From NCBI RefSeq assembly GCF_020252395.1, contig NZ_JADCDB010000006.1:1-64000 (forward strand): a DNA stretch of 64,000 nt, written 5' to 3'. Positions 7,166 through 14,935 of the stretch are shown here, piece by piece; position 1 is the stretch's first letter; every line of letters starts with the position of its first letter. A model generated the notes under the pieces. That model was given only the letters and a program-made list of their open reading frames with translations. It made no database searches and was not told the DNA's origin. Both the position numbers and the translations under genes were made by a program. This DNA comes from Aestuariivirga sp. (GTDB lineage: Bacteria > Pseudomonadota > Alphaproteobacteria > Rhizobiales > Aestuariivirgaceae).

Positions 7166-8950
7166 ATGAAACCCTGGCCGGACACAGCCCATCGCCTCAT
7201 CGCCACCGCCATGGGGCGGGAAAAGGCCGACATGGTCATCCGCGGCGGGCGCTGGGTGAACGTGCACTCGGGCGAGATCATTCCGGCAACCGGCATCGCC
7301 ATCGCGGCGGGCCGCTTCGCCTATGTGGGGCCCGATGCCAGCCACTGCATCGGCAAGGACACGCAGGTGATCGAGGCCGAGGGCCGCTACCTTGTGCCCG
7401 GCCTGTGCGATGCGCATATGCATGTGGAAAGCGGCATGGTGACGGTGACCGAATTCTGCCGCGCCGTCATTCCGCATGGCACCACCTCGATGTTCATCGA
7501 CCCGCATGAGATCGCCAATGTTCTGGGGCTTCCGGGCGTCAGGCTGATGCATGACGAGGCGATGGCGATGCCCGTCAACGTCTTCGTGCAGATGCCATCC
7601 TGCGTGCCGAGTGCCCCCGGGCTCGAGAACCCCGGCGCCACGCTCGGCCCCGACGAGGTGCGCGAGGCGATGGGCTGGCCCAACATCATCGGGCTGGGCG
7701 AGATGATGAATTTCCCGGGCGTGATCGCGGGCGACGGCAAGATGCTGGCCGAGATCGCGGCCACGCAGCGCGCCGGCAAGGTGGTGGGCGGCCATTATGC
7801 CTCGCCCGACCTTGGGCTGCCCTTCCATGCCTATGCGGCGGGCGGACCGGCGGACGACCATGAGGGCACGCGCGCCGAGGATGCGATTGCGCGCGTCCGC
7901 CAGGGCATGCGCGCCATGCTGCGGCTGGGCTCCGCCTGGTATGACGTGGCCGCGCAGGTCAAGGCCGTCACCGAGCATGGGCTGGACCCGCGCAATTTCA
8001 TTCTGTGTACGGATGATTCGCATTCCGGCACGCTGGTGAACGAGGGCCACATGAACCGCGTGGTGCGCCACGCCATCGCTCAAGGGTTGAAGCCCGTCGC
8101 CGCCATCCAGATGGCCACGCTCAACACGGCGCAGCATTTTGGCCTCGAGCGCGAGCTGGGCTCGATCGCGCCCGGCCGCCGGGCGGACCTGATCCTCACC
8201 TCCGACATCGCGTCGCTCCCCATCGAGCTGGTCATCGCCAGGGGCCGCGTGCTTGCGGAAGACGGCAAACTCACGGCTGATATACCTGCCTATGCCTATC
8301 CGGAGGACGCGCGCCGGACGATGCACATGAAGCGCGCCCTGACGGCAAAGGACTTCGATATCGCCGCGCCTGCGGGCCGCAACCAGGTGGACGTGCGGGT
8401 GATCGGCGTGATCGAGAACCAGGCGCCCACCCGTGCGCTGCAGAAGACGCTGAAGGTCCAGTCCGGCCTGGTCGAGATGGACCGCGCCAATGACGTTGCC
8501 CAGATCGCGCTGGTCGAACGCCACAAGGCGACGGGCAAGGTGGTGAACGCCTTCGTGTCCGGCTTCGGCTATAGCAGGGACTGCGCACTCGCCTCCACCG
8601 TGGCGCATGACAGCCACCATATGATCGTCGTCGGCACCAACAAGCAGGACATGGCGCAGGCTGCGAACATCCTCAAAGACATCGGCGGCGGCCTGGCGCT
8701 GGTCTCGGAGGGCAAGGAGCTGGCTCGCGTCGAAATGCCGATCGCCGGCCTGATGTCCGACGAGCGCGCCGAGATTGTGGCGGAGAAGGCCGGAAAGCTG
8801 GTCGCCGCCATGAAGGCCTGCGGCTGCAACCTCAACAACGCCAACATGCAGCACTCGCTGCTGGCGCTCGTCGTCATCCCCGAGCTGCGCATTTCGGACG
8901 AGGGGCTGATCGACGTGACAAGTTTTCGGAAGGTAGACCTCTTCGTTTAG
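7166..8950 (+). CDS. ade: Adenine deaminase
   Basis: Converts adenine to hypoxanthine and ammonia in purine salvage. It has 594 residues with the amidohydrolase metal motif GLCDAHMHVESG at about residues 83-94 and the DPHEIANVLG segment. The central CTDDSHSG and the C-terminal adenine-deaminase domain (SGFGYSRDCALASTVAHD) separate this family from dihydroorotase-like relatives. ATG 7166 is preferred because GAGGAAAG at 7151-7158 is 7 nt upstream; a GTG at 7160 would sit right against that ribosome site. It is monocistronic, and no purine riboswitch was seen in the 180-bp leader. Confidence 0.93.
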   Translation: MKPWPDTAHRLIATAMGREKADMVIRGGRWVNVHSGEIIPATGIAIAAGRFAYVGPDASHCIGKDTQVIEAEGRYLVPGLCDAHMHVESGMVTVTEFCRAVIPHGTTSMFIDPHEIANVLGLPGVRLMHDEAMAMPVNVFVQMPSCVPSAPGLENPGATLGPDEVREAMGWPNIIGLGEMMNFPGVIAGDGKMLAEIAATQRAGKVVGGHYASPDLGLPFHAYAAGGPADDHEGTRAEDAIARVRQGMRAMLRLGSAWYDVAAQVKAVTEHGLDPRNFILCTDDSHSGTLVNEGHMNRVVRHAIAQGLKPVAAIQMATLNTAQHFGLERELGSIAPGRRADLILTSDIASLPIELVIARGRVLAEDGKLTADIPAYAYPEDARRTMHMKRALTAKDFDIAAPAGRNQVDVRVIGVIENQAPTRALQKTLKVQSGLVEMDRANDVAQIALVERHKATGKVVNAFVSGFGYSRDCALASTVAHDSHHMIVVGTNKQDMAQAANILKDIGGGLALVSEGKELARVEMPIAGLMSDERAEIVAEKAGKLVAAMKACGCNLNNANMQHSLLALVVIPELRISDEGLIDVTSFRKVDLFV

Positions 8951-8977
8951 CGCCATAGGCCACGGGCCGGAGCGGAT

Positions 8978-8995
8978 ATGTCACCGGGCTGTCAC
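8978..8995 (+). promoter_or_regulatory. Pho box (PhoB site) of the C-P lyase operon
   Basis: Two 7-mers, ATGTCAC at 8978-8984 and CTGTCAC at 8989-8995, are separated by CGGG. This gives the 11-bp period of PhoB direct repeats (consensus CTGTCAT-N4-CTGTCAT), oriented toward the phn operon. The phn genes of many proteobacteria belong to the Pho regulon, so induction by phosphate starvation is expected. The expected -10 about 10 bp downstream is weak. The start of the first phn gene is 179 bp away, leaving a long leader. Confidence 0.75.
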
Positions 8996-9017
8996 GCAGG
9001 CGGCGTAGCGCGGCCCC

Positions 9018-9131
9018 GTGACCGGTGCGCCCTGGGGTTTCTGGGCGGCGGCAGGGCTCTGCGCGCTCTCCTCCGGGGCGGTGATCCTCTATCTCAGGCT
9101 GATGGACCGCGGCCGAGATCCTTCATCTTGA
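9018..9131 (+). CDS. Possible 37-residue single-span membrane protein
   Basis: A short GTG-initiated frame in the phn leader encodes 37 residues. It has an N-terminal tryptophan-rich stretch (APWGFWAAAG), one hydrophobic span running to AVILYLRL, and a charged tail (MDRGRD). No good ribosome site precedes it, and a high-GC region can give such frames by chance. Listed only because it fills the otherwise unexplained leader between two PhoB-like sites. Confidence 0.2.
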   Translation: MTGAPWGFWAAAGLCALSSGAVILYLRLMDRGRDPSS

Positions 9132-9137
9132 TGTCAC
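9120..9137 (+). promoter_or_regulatory. Possible second, weaker Pho box
   Basis: CCTTCAT at 9120-9126 and ATGTCAC at 9131-9137 are spaced by CTTG, giving the same 11-bp period as the stronger site upstream. Each half matches the CTGTCAT consensus at five of seven positions. Its place, 37 bp before the first phn start, would give a short leader with GGAG as the ribosome site. It may be the main or an additional promoter-proximal site. Confidence 0.4.
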
Positions 9138-9173
9138 CGAACGCGCCGATGAGGGGGGCTTCGGAGAATCAGC

Positions 9174-9821
9174 ATGCCGCAACTCGGACCAGAGCCCTTC
9201 CTTCACCCCAACGCCAATGTGCGCAACAGCCGGCTTGGCGCTTTCGTCGAGATCGGCGAAGGGAGCAACATCCTCGAATCGGCGATGGGCGATTACAGCT
9301 ACACCGCGCGCTATGCCGACATTGCCTACTCTATGCTCGGCAAGTTCGTGAATGTCGCGGCCTTCACCCGGCTCAACCCCGGCGAACATCCCTATCACCG
9401 CGCTTCGTTGCACCACTTCATGTATCGCTCCAGCTATTTCTGGCCGGACGAGCCCGATGAGCAGGCGGTTTTCGACTGGCGCCGCTCGCGCCCCGTGCGG
9501 GTGGGGCATGACACGTGGATCGGTCATGGCGCCATCGTCATGAAGGGTGTGACCATCGGCAATGGCGCTATCATCGGCGCGCAGTCGGTGGTGACCAAGG
9601 ACGTGCCGCCCTATGCAGTGGTGGCGGGTGCGCCGGCCCGGCTCATCAAATGGCGCCATCCGCGCGCCGTGGCGGACCGGCTGCAGGCGCTCGCCTGGTG
9701 GGACTGGAGCCATGAGGAGATGCGCGCCGCGCTGCCGGATTTCCGCGCTCTCTCTGCGGAAGCCTTCCTCGAGAAATATGAGCGGGGGCCCGTCATGCAA
9801 CCGTTACATTCGGTTGGTTAG
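9174..9821 (+). CDS. Hexapeptide-repeat transferase of phosphonate operon
   Basis: Left-handed beta-helix acyltransferase of 215 residues with hexapeptide turns throughout and the closing motif VGHDTWIGHGAIVMKGVTIG, ending in the family tail LAWWDWSHEEM. A family of this type (DapH/DapD/GlmU-related) is often the first gene of rhizobial C-P lyase operons. Acetylation of aminoalkylphosphonates or detoxification has been suggested for phn-linked acetyltransferases such as PhnO, but PhnO is a different (GNAT) fold. Its exact reaction is unknown. It is separated from phnG by 7 nt. A paralogue lies at 34.4 kb outside any phn context. Confidence 0.85.
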   Translation: MPQLGPEPFLHPNANVRNSRLGAFVEIGEGSNILESAMGDYSYTARYADIAYSMLGKFVNVAAFTRLNPGEHPYHRASLHHFMYRSSYFWPDEPDEQAVFDWRRSRPVRVGHDTWIGHGAIVMKGVTIGNGAIIGAQSVVTKDVPPYAVVAGAPARLIKWRHPRAVADRLQALAWWDWSHEEMRAALPDFRALSAEAFLEKYERGPVMQPLHSVG

Positions 9822-9828
9822 AGGCGGC

Positions 9829-10284
9829 ATGCCGTCACAAGCTCCAACAACCGGCGAAGCTGCGCGCGCGGCCTGGATGCGCGTCTTGGCGCTCTCCGCG
9901 CCGGACGATCTGGCGGCCTGCGCGAAGGACTATGCTTCAACCGCCCATGACCTGCTGCGGGCGCCCGAGACCGGCCTCGTGATGCTGCGCGGGCGCATGG
10001 GCGCCACCGGGGCCGCCTTCAACCTCGGCGAGGCGACGGTGACGCGCTGCGCGGTGCGGCTTGTCGACGGCACGCAGGGGCACGCCTATGTGATGGGCCG
10101 CAGCGCCGCGCACGCCAAGCTGGCGGCGATCTGCGATGCCCTGCTGCAGCGGGACGCCGACGGACTGTCCGGGACGGTGATCGCGCCGCTGGCGGCGAAG
10201 CTCGATGCGCGGCAGGCCGAGGCCTCCAGCAAGGCGGCGGCCACCAGGGTCGACTTCTTCACCATGGTGCGAGGCGATGACTGA
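9829..10284 (+). CDS. phnG: C-P lyase subunit PhnG
   Basis: Small subunit (151 residues, typical) of the PhnGHIJ core complex that attaches a phosphonate to the C1 of ribose in ATP, displacing adenine. The family pattern includes RAAWMRVLALS near the N-terminus and GLVMLRGRMGATGAAFNLGE centrally. The start at 9829 is chosen by the short gap after the transferase stop and by family length; an upstream frame to 9613 lies inside the transferase gene. It overlaps phnH by 8 nt. Confidence 0.93.
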   Translation: MPSQAPTTGEAARAAWMRVLALSAPDDLAACAKDYASTAHDLLRAPETGLVMLRGRMGATGAAFNLGEATVTRCAVRLVDGTQGHAYVMGRSAAHAKLAAICDALLQRDADGLSGTVIAPLAAKLDARQAEASSKAAATRVDFFTMVRGDD

Positions 10285-10867
10285 GCGGGGCTTTGCCGAT
10301 GTGGCCATCGAAGCGGCGCATGCCTTCCGGGTCATCATGCAGGCCATGGCGCGGCCCGGCCGCGTGCTGGACATCGGCGCCGATGTGAGGGCGCCTGCGC
10401 CGCTGCTGCCGAGTGCGGCTGCCGTGGCGCTGACGCTGTGCGATTTCCAGACGCCGGTTTGGCTCAGCCCCCAGCTCGATGATGAAAGGATCGTCCATTA
10501 CCTGCGCTTTCATGCCGGCGCGCCGCTGGTGGCGGAACCGCAGGCGGCGCAGTTTATCTTTGCCACGTCAGCCGATCTGCCGCCGCAGCTGGGGCTTCTG
10601 CAGCAGGGCACGCATGACTATCCTGACCGTTCCGCCACGCTGGTGATCCAGGTGGCGGGCTTCGTCCCCGGAGCCGTCGAGCTCTCCGGACCCGGAATCC
10701 GTGGCCGCGAAAGCTTCGGCGTGGTTGGGCTCGATGGAGCGTTCTGGATGGCCATGGCGGAGAACCATGCCCGCTTTCCGGTGGGCATCGACGTGATCTT
10801 CGCCGCGCCCGGCCAGCTGGCCGCAGTGCCGCGCTCCACCGCCATTCGCATGCTGGAGTCCGCCTGA
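10277..10867 (+). CDS. phnH: C-P lyase subunit PhnH
   Basis: Subunit of the C-P lyase core complex, 196 residues (E. coli PhnH 194). The N-terminus begins AHAFRVIMQAMARPGRV and the C-terminus carries SGPGIRGRESF and GIDVIFAAPGQLAAVPR, all typical of the family. The fold is related to PLP-dependent transferases but without the cofactor lysine. With PhnG, PhnI and PhnL it is needed for ribosylation of the phosphonate. ATG 10277 lies within the end of phnG, and its TGA forms TGATG with phnI. Confidence 0.94.
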   Translation: MTERGFADVAIEAAHAFRVIMQAMARPGRVLDIGADVRAPAPLLPSAAAVALTLCDFQTPVWLSPQLDDERIVHYLRFHAGAPLVAEPQAAQFIFATSADLPPQLGLLQQGTHDYPDRSATLVIQVAGFVPGAVELSGPGIRGRESFGVVGLDGAFWMAMAENHARFPVGIDVIFAAPGQLAAVPRSTAIRMLESA

Positions 10868-11958
10868 TGTATGTGGCCGTCAAAGGGGGCGAACAGGCGA
10901 TCGATGCCGCGCACCGGCTGCTCGACGAAGAGCGCCGCGGTGACCGCAGCGTGCCTTCGATCACGCTCGAGCAGATCGCCGGGCAGCTGACGCTGGCGGT
11001 CGACCGCGTGATGAACGAGGGCTCGCTCTATGACCGCGAGCTCGCCGCGCTCGCCATCAAGCAGGCGCGCGGCGACCTGATCGAGGCGATCTTCCTGATC
11101 CGCGCGGCGCGCACCACGCTCGCCCGCTTCGGCTATGCCGAGCCGCTGGACACGCAAGCCATGCGCGTGAAGCGCCGCGTCTCCGCCGCCTTCAAGGACA
11201 TTCCGGGCGGGCAGATTCTCGGCCCCACTTTCGATTATACACACCGCTTGCTCGACTTCTCGCTGGCAGGCGAGAGCGAACCCGCGGAGGCGGCGCGTGC
11301 AGCCAGCGCGTTGCGCAGCGGCATGCCACGCGTACTGGAAATGCTCGGCAGCGAAGGCCTGATGGAGCAGCCGCCGCCCGAGACAGGCGAGCCCGCCGAC
11401 CTGACGCAGGACCCGCTGAACTTTCCCGCAGGCCGCGACCTTCGCCTGCAGAATCTCGCACGCGGCGACGAGGGCTTCCTGCTGGCGCTCGCCTATTCGA
11501 CGCAGCGCGGCTATGGCCGCACGCACCCCTTCGCCGGCGAGATCCGGCTCGGCACCGTCGAAGTGAGCTTCACGCCGGAGGAGCTGGGATTTTCGATCGT
11601 CATCGGCGAAATCGCCGTCACCGAATGCGAGATGATCAACCAGTTCAAGGGTTCGGCGACCGTCAAGCCGCAGTTCACCCGCGGCTATGGCCTGGGCTTC
11701 GGCCAGTGCGAGCGCAAGGTCATGTCCATGGCGCTGGTCGACCGTTCGCTGCGCGCCGGCGAACTGGGCGAAGAGCGCGTGGCGCCGGCCCAGGACGAGG
11801 AGTTTGTTCTGTCGCATTCCGACAATGTGCAGGCCACGGGCTTCGTCGAGCATCTGAAGCTGCCGCATTACGTCGATTTCCAGGCGGAGCTCGTGCTGCT
11901 GCGCCGCCTGCGGGCCGGGATCGAGAGCGCCGGTGACAGGCTGGAGGCCGCGGAATGA
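10867..11958 (+). CDS. phnI: C-P lyase subunit PhnI (nucleosidase component)
   Basis: Catalytic subunit of 363 residues (E. coli 354). In the purified E. coli system PhnI alone is an ATP/GTP nucleosidase, and with PhnGHL it forms ribose 1-phosphonate 5-triphosphate. It begins MYVAVKGGEQAIDAAHRLLDE and has the conserved LAYSTQRGYGRTHPFAGEIR segment. It is joined to phnH by TGATG and to phnJ by a 4-nt ATGA overlap, so tight translational coupling keeps subunits in proportion. Confidence 0.95.
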   Translation: MYVAVKGGEQAIDAAHRLLDEERRGDRSVPSITLEQIAGQLTLAVDRVMNEGSLYDRELAALAIKQARGDLIEAIFLIRAARTTLARFGYAEPLDTQAMRVKRRVSAAFKDIPGGQILGPTFDYTHRLLDFSLAGESEPAEAARAASALRSGMPRVLEMLGSEGLMEQPPPETGEPADLTQDPLNFPAGRDLRLQNLARGDEGFLLALAYSTQRGYGRTHPFAGEIRLGTVEVSFTPEELGFSIVIGEIAVTECEMINQFKGSATVKPQFTRGYGLGFGQCERKVMSMALVDRSLRAGELGEERVAPAQDEEFVLSHSDNVQATGFVEHLKLPHYVDFQAELVLLRRLRAGIESAGDRLEAAE

Positions 11959-12791
11959 ACGCGCCCGCCTATAACTTCGCTTATCTCAACGAGCAGACCA
12001 AGCGGATGATCCGCCGGGCCATCCTCAAGGCCATCGCCATTCCCGGTTATCAGGCGCCCTTCGCCAGCCGCGAGATGCCCATGCCCTATGGCTGGGGCAC
12101 CGGCGGCGTGCAGGTGACAGCCTCGGTGCTGACGCCGGAGGATACGCTCAAGGTCATCGACCAGGGGGCCGACGACACCACCAATGCCGTCTCCATCCGC
12201 AAGTTCTTCGTCAAGACCGCGGGCGTGGCCACCACCGAGAAGACGGAGGAGGCGAGCGTCATCCAGACGCGCCACCGCATCCCTGAAACGCCGCTGACCG
12301 AGGACCAGATCCTGGTCTTCCAGGTTCCCATCCCCGAGCCCTTGCGCTTCCTCGAACCGCGCGAGACCGAGACCCGCACCATGCACGCGCTGGAGGAATA
12401 TGGCGTGATGCATGTGAAGCTCTATGAAGACATCGCGCAATATGGCGAGATCGCCACCACCTATGCCTATCCGGCCAGGGTGGCGGAGCGCTATGTCTTC
12501 GATCCCTCGCCCATCCCCAAATTCGACAATCCGAAGCTTGATGGCTGCCCGGCGCTTCAGCTGTTCGGCGCGGGGCGCGAGAAGCGCATCTATGCGGTGC
12601 CGCCCTACACACGCGTGAAGAGCCTCGATTTCGAGGACCATCCGTTCGAAGTGCAGCGCTGGGACCAGTCCTGCGCCCTGTGCGGCACGCGGGAGAGCTT
12701 CCTCGACGAGATCGTGATGGATGACCACGGCACGCGCATGTTCGTGTGCTCCGACACCGACTTCTGCGCCAAGACGCGGGGTGAGCGATGA
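11955..12791 (+). CDS. phnJ: C-P lyase PhnJ, radical SAM [4Fe-4S] enzyme
   Basis: The enzyme that breaks the carbon-phosphorus bond of ribose-1-phosphonate 5-phosphate by radical S-adenosylmethionine chemistry, giving the hydrocarbon and a cyclic ribose phosphate. It has 278 residues (E. coli 281). The unusual Cys pattern CX2CX21CX5C is intact near the C-terminus: CALC, then a Cys in FVCSD and the last in DFCAK. All four cysteines are present, so the enzyme should be active. It overlaps phnI and phnK by 4 nt each. Confidence 0.96.
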   Translation: MNAPAYNFAYLNEQTKRMIRRAILKAIAIPGYQAPFASREMPMPYGWGTGGVQVTASVLTPEDTLKVIDQGADDTTNAVSIRKFFVKTAGVATTEKTEEASVIQTRHRIPETPLTEDQILVFQVPIPEPLRFLEPRETETRTMHALEEYGVMHVKLYEDIAQYGEIATTYAYPARVAERYVFDPSPIPKFDNPKLDGCPALQLFGAGREKRIYAVPPYTRVKSLDFEDHPFEVQRWDQSCALCGTRESFLDEIVMDDHGTRMFVCSDTDFCAKTRGER

Positions 12792-13558
12792 GCCCGCTGC
12801 TGGCCGTCGACAATCTCAGCAAGCTCTATGGCGCGCGCGTGGGCTGCCGCGAGGTGTCCTTCGCGCTGTGGCCGGGCGAGGTACTGGCGATCGCCGGCGA
12901 ATCGGGATCGGGCAAGACGACGCTGCTGCGCTGCCTCTCGGGTCATGTTCCGGCGAGTTCGGGCAAGGTGCATTACACGCTGCGCGACGGCCGTTCGGTT
13001 GCGCTCGATGAGATGAGCGAGGCGGAACGCCGGCTGCTGATGCGCACCGACTGGGGCTTCGTGCACCAGGATGCGCGCGATGGTTTGCGCATGGGCGTTT
13101 CCGCCGGGGCCAATGTCGGCGAGCGCATGATGGCGGTGGGCGAGCGGCACTATGGCCGCATCCGCGCCACGGCAACCGACTGGCTGAAGCGCGTCGAGAT
13201 TGCGGAAGACCGGATCGACGACAGCCCGTGGTCCTATTCCGGCGGCATGCGGCAGCGGCTGCAGATCGCCCGCAATCTTGTCACCTCGCCGCGGCTCGTC
13301 TTCATGGACGAGCCGACGGGGGGCCTCGATGTCTCGGTGCAGGCGCGGCTTCTCGACTTGATCCGCGGTCTCGTCAAACGGCTCGACCTGGCGGCCATCG
13401 TGGTGACGCATGATCTCGCCGTGGCGCGGCTGCTGTCGTCCCGCATGATGGTGATGCAGCAGGGCCAGGTGATCGAGGAGGGGCTGACCGACCAGATCCT
13501 CGAAGACCCGCAGGCGCCCTATACCCAGCTTCTCGTCTCCTCCGTGCTGCAGGTGTGA
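12788..13558 (+). CDS. phnK: C-P lyase ATP-binding protein PhnK
   Basis: ABC-type ATPase of 256 residues that docks on the PhnGHIJ core rather than on a membrane permease. Walker A GESGSGKTT is near residue 37, the ABC signature YSGGMRQRLQIARNLV and Walker B RLVFMDEPTGGLD follow, and the switch His is in VVTHDL. It is similar to oligopeptide-transporter ATPases, but its place between phnJ and phnL identifies it. The start overlaps the phnJ stop (ATGA). Confidence 0.94.
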   Translation: MSPLLAVDNLSKLYGARVGCREVSFALWPGEVLAIAGESGSGKTTLLRCLSGHVPASSGKVHYTLRDGRSVALDEMSEAERRLLMRTDWGFVHQDARDGLRMGVSAGANVGERMMAVGERHYGRIRATATDWLKRVEIAEDRIDDSPWSYSGGMRQRLQIARNLVTSPRLVFMDEPTGGLDVSVQARLLDLIRGLVKRLDLAAIVVTHDLAVARLLSSRMMVMQQGQVIEEGLTDQILEDPQAPYTQLLVSSVLQV

Positions 13559-13560
13559 CG

Positions 13561-14241
13561 ATGAGTACTGTTCTGAAGATCGAGAACCTCTCCAAGTCCT
13601 TCCTGCTGCACCAGCAGGCGGGAGCGCGCATTCAGGTGTTCGAGGGTCTCACTGCCGAGGTTAAGGCGGGCGAGGCCGTGGCGGTGACGGGCCCTTCGGG
13701 CCGCGGCAAGAGTTCGCTGCTGAAGCTGGTCTATGGCGTCTATCGTGCGAGTGCTGGGTCGATCCGTGTGCTGTCGGACGGCGCATGGACGGATGTGGTG
13801 ACGGCGCCGCCGCGCGGCGTGATCGGCCTCAGGCGCGACGTCATCGGCTATGTGACGCAGTTCCTGCGCGTGATCCCGCGCGTGCCCGCCGAGATGGTGG
13901 TGGCCGAACCGATGATCGACCGCGGCATAGCGCCCGAGCAGGCGCTGGCCCGCGCCCGCATGCTGCTGGAGCGGCTCAACATCCCCAAGCGGCTGTGGCA
14001 TCTCTCGCCCATGACGTTTTCGGGCGGCGAGCAGCAGCGCGTCAACATCGCGCGCGGCTTTGCGGCGCATTTCCCGATCCTGCTGCTCGACGAACCCACC
14101 GCCTCGCTCGACGAAGACAACCGCAACCGCGTGCTGGAGCTGGTGGCCGGGGCGCGGGAGGAGGGGAGCGCGATTCTCGCCGTGTTCCACGACGAGCAGG
14201 AGCGCCGCCGCGCCTGCTCGCGCAGCATCGCGTTGGGCTGA
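13561..14241 (+). CDS. phnL: C-P lyase ATP-binding protein PhnL
   Basis: ABC-type ATPase of 226 residues needed with PhnGHI for coupling ATP to the phosphonate. Walker A is GPSGRGKSS, signature FSGGEQQRVNIARGFA, Walker B ILLLDEPTASLD. The start MSTVLKIENLSKSF at 13561 is preferred; a GTG at 13555 overlaps the phnK stop and is possible. It is followed after one base by the GTG of the DUF1045 gene. Confidence 0.93.
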   Translation: MSTVLKIENLSKSFLLHQQAGARIQVFEGLTAEVKAGEAVAVTGPSGRGKSSLLKLVYGVYRASAGSIRVLSDGAWTDVVTAPPRGVIGLRRDVIGYVTQFLRVIPRVPAEMVVAEPMIDRGIAPEQALARARMLLERLNIPKRLWHLSPMTFSGGEQQRVNIARGFAAHFPILLLDEPTASLDEDNRNRVLELVAGAREEGSAILAVFHDEQERRRACSRSIALG

Positions 14242-14242
14242 G

Positions 14243-14935
14243 GTGAGCATCCGCCACGCCATCTATTTCGCGCCCGCGCCCGGCACGCATTTGCACGAGC
14301 TGGGGTCGCGCTGGATCGGCCGTGACGCCTTCACGGGCGAGACCCGCGAACAGCCCGGCGTGACCGGCATCGGCGTCGTCACCGGCGATCCGCGGCGTTA
14401 CGGGTTCCATGCCACGCTGAAGCCGCCCTTTGCGCTGCGTGGCACGGTGACTGCCGAGGCGCTGCCGCGTGCGGTGGCGGCGCTCGCCGCCGGGCAGCAG
14501 CGTTTCAGCGTCGCGCTGAAAGTGGGTGTGCTCGGCCAATTCCTGGCGCTTGTGCCGCGGGAGCCAAGCGAGGCGTTGCAGCGGCTCGCCGAGCGCGCCG
14601 TGCGCGATCTCGATGGTTTCCGCCAGCCGCCATCGGAGGACGAGCTGGCGCGGCGCAGGCTGGCCGATCTCACGCCAAGCCAGGAACGCCACCTTGCCGA
14701 ATGGGGATACCCTTACGTGTTGGACGATTTCCGCTTCCACATGACGCTCACCGGGCGCCTGCCGCCCGCCGTCATCGAGCGCTTCAAGTCTGCCGCGGAG
14801 GCGCATTTTGCGCCGGCCCTGGCGGAGCCTGTCGCCATCGACGGTCTCACGCTGTTCACCGAAGCCCAGCGCGGCGCCGCCTTCATGGCCACGCGCCATT
14901 TTCCCTTTTTCAGCCCTTCCGAGGTTGCCGCATGA
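14243..14935 (+). CDS. DUF1045 phosphonate-operon protein, 2H-phosphoesterase-like
   Basis: Protein of 230 residues of the DUF1045 family found in C-P lyase operons. Two H-x-T motifs are seen, FHAT near residue 55 and FHMT near residue 165. These are the paired histidine motifs of the 2H phosphoesterase fold, which opens cyclic phosphates. No phnP gene, whose product opens ribose 1,2-cyclic phosphate in E. coli, is seen in this window, so DUF1045 could take that step; this is inference. The start is the GTG at 14243, one base after the phnL stop. It overlaps phnM by 4 nt. Confidence 0.82.
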   Translation: MSIRHAIYFAPAPGTHLHELGSRWIGRDAFTGETREQPGVTGIGVVTGDPRRYGFHATLKPPFALRGTVTAEALPRAVAALAAGQQRFSVALKVGVLGQFLALVPREPSEALQRLAERAVRDLDGFRQPPSEDELARRRLADLTPSQERHLAEWGYPYVLDDFRFHMTLTGRLPPAVIERFKSAAEAHFAPALAEPVAIDGLTLFTEAQRGAAFMATRHFPFFSPSEVAA

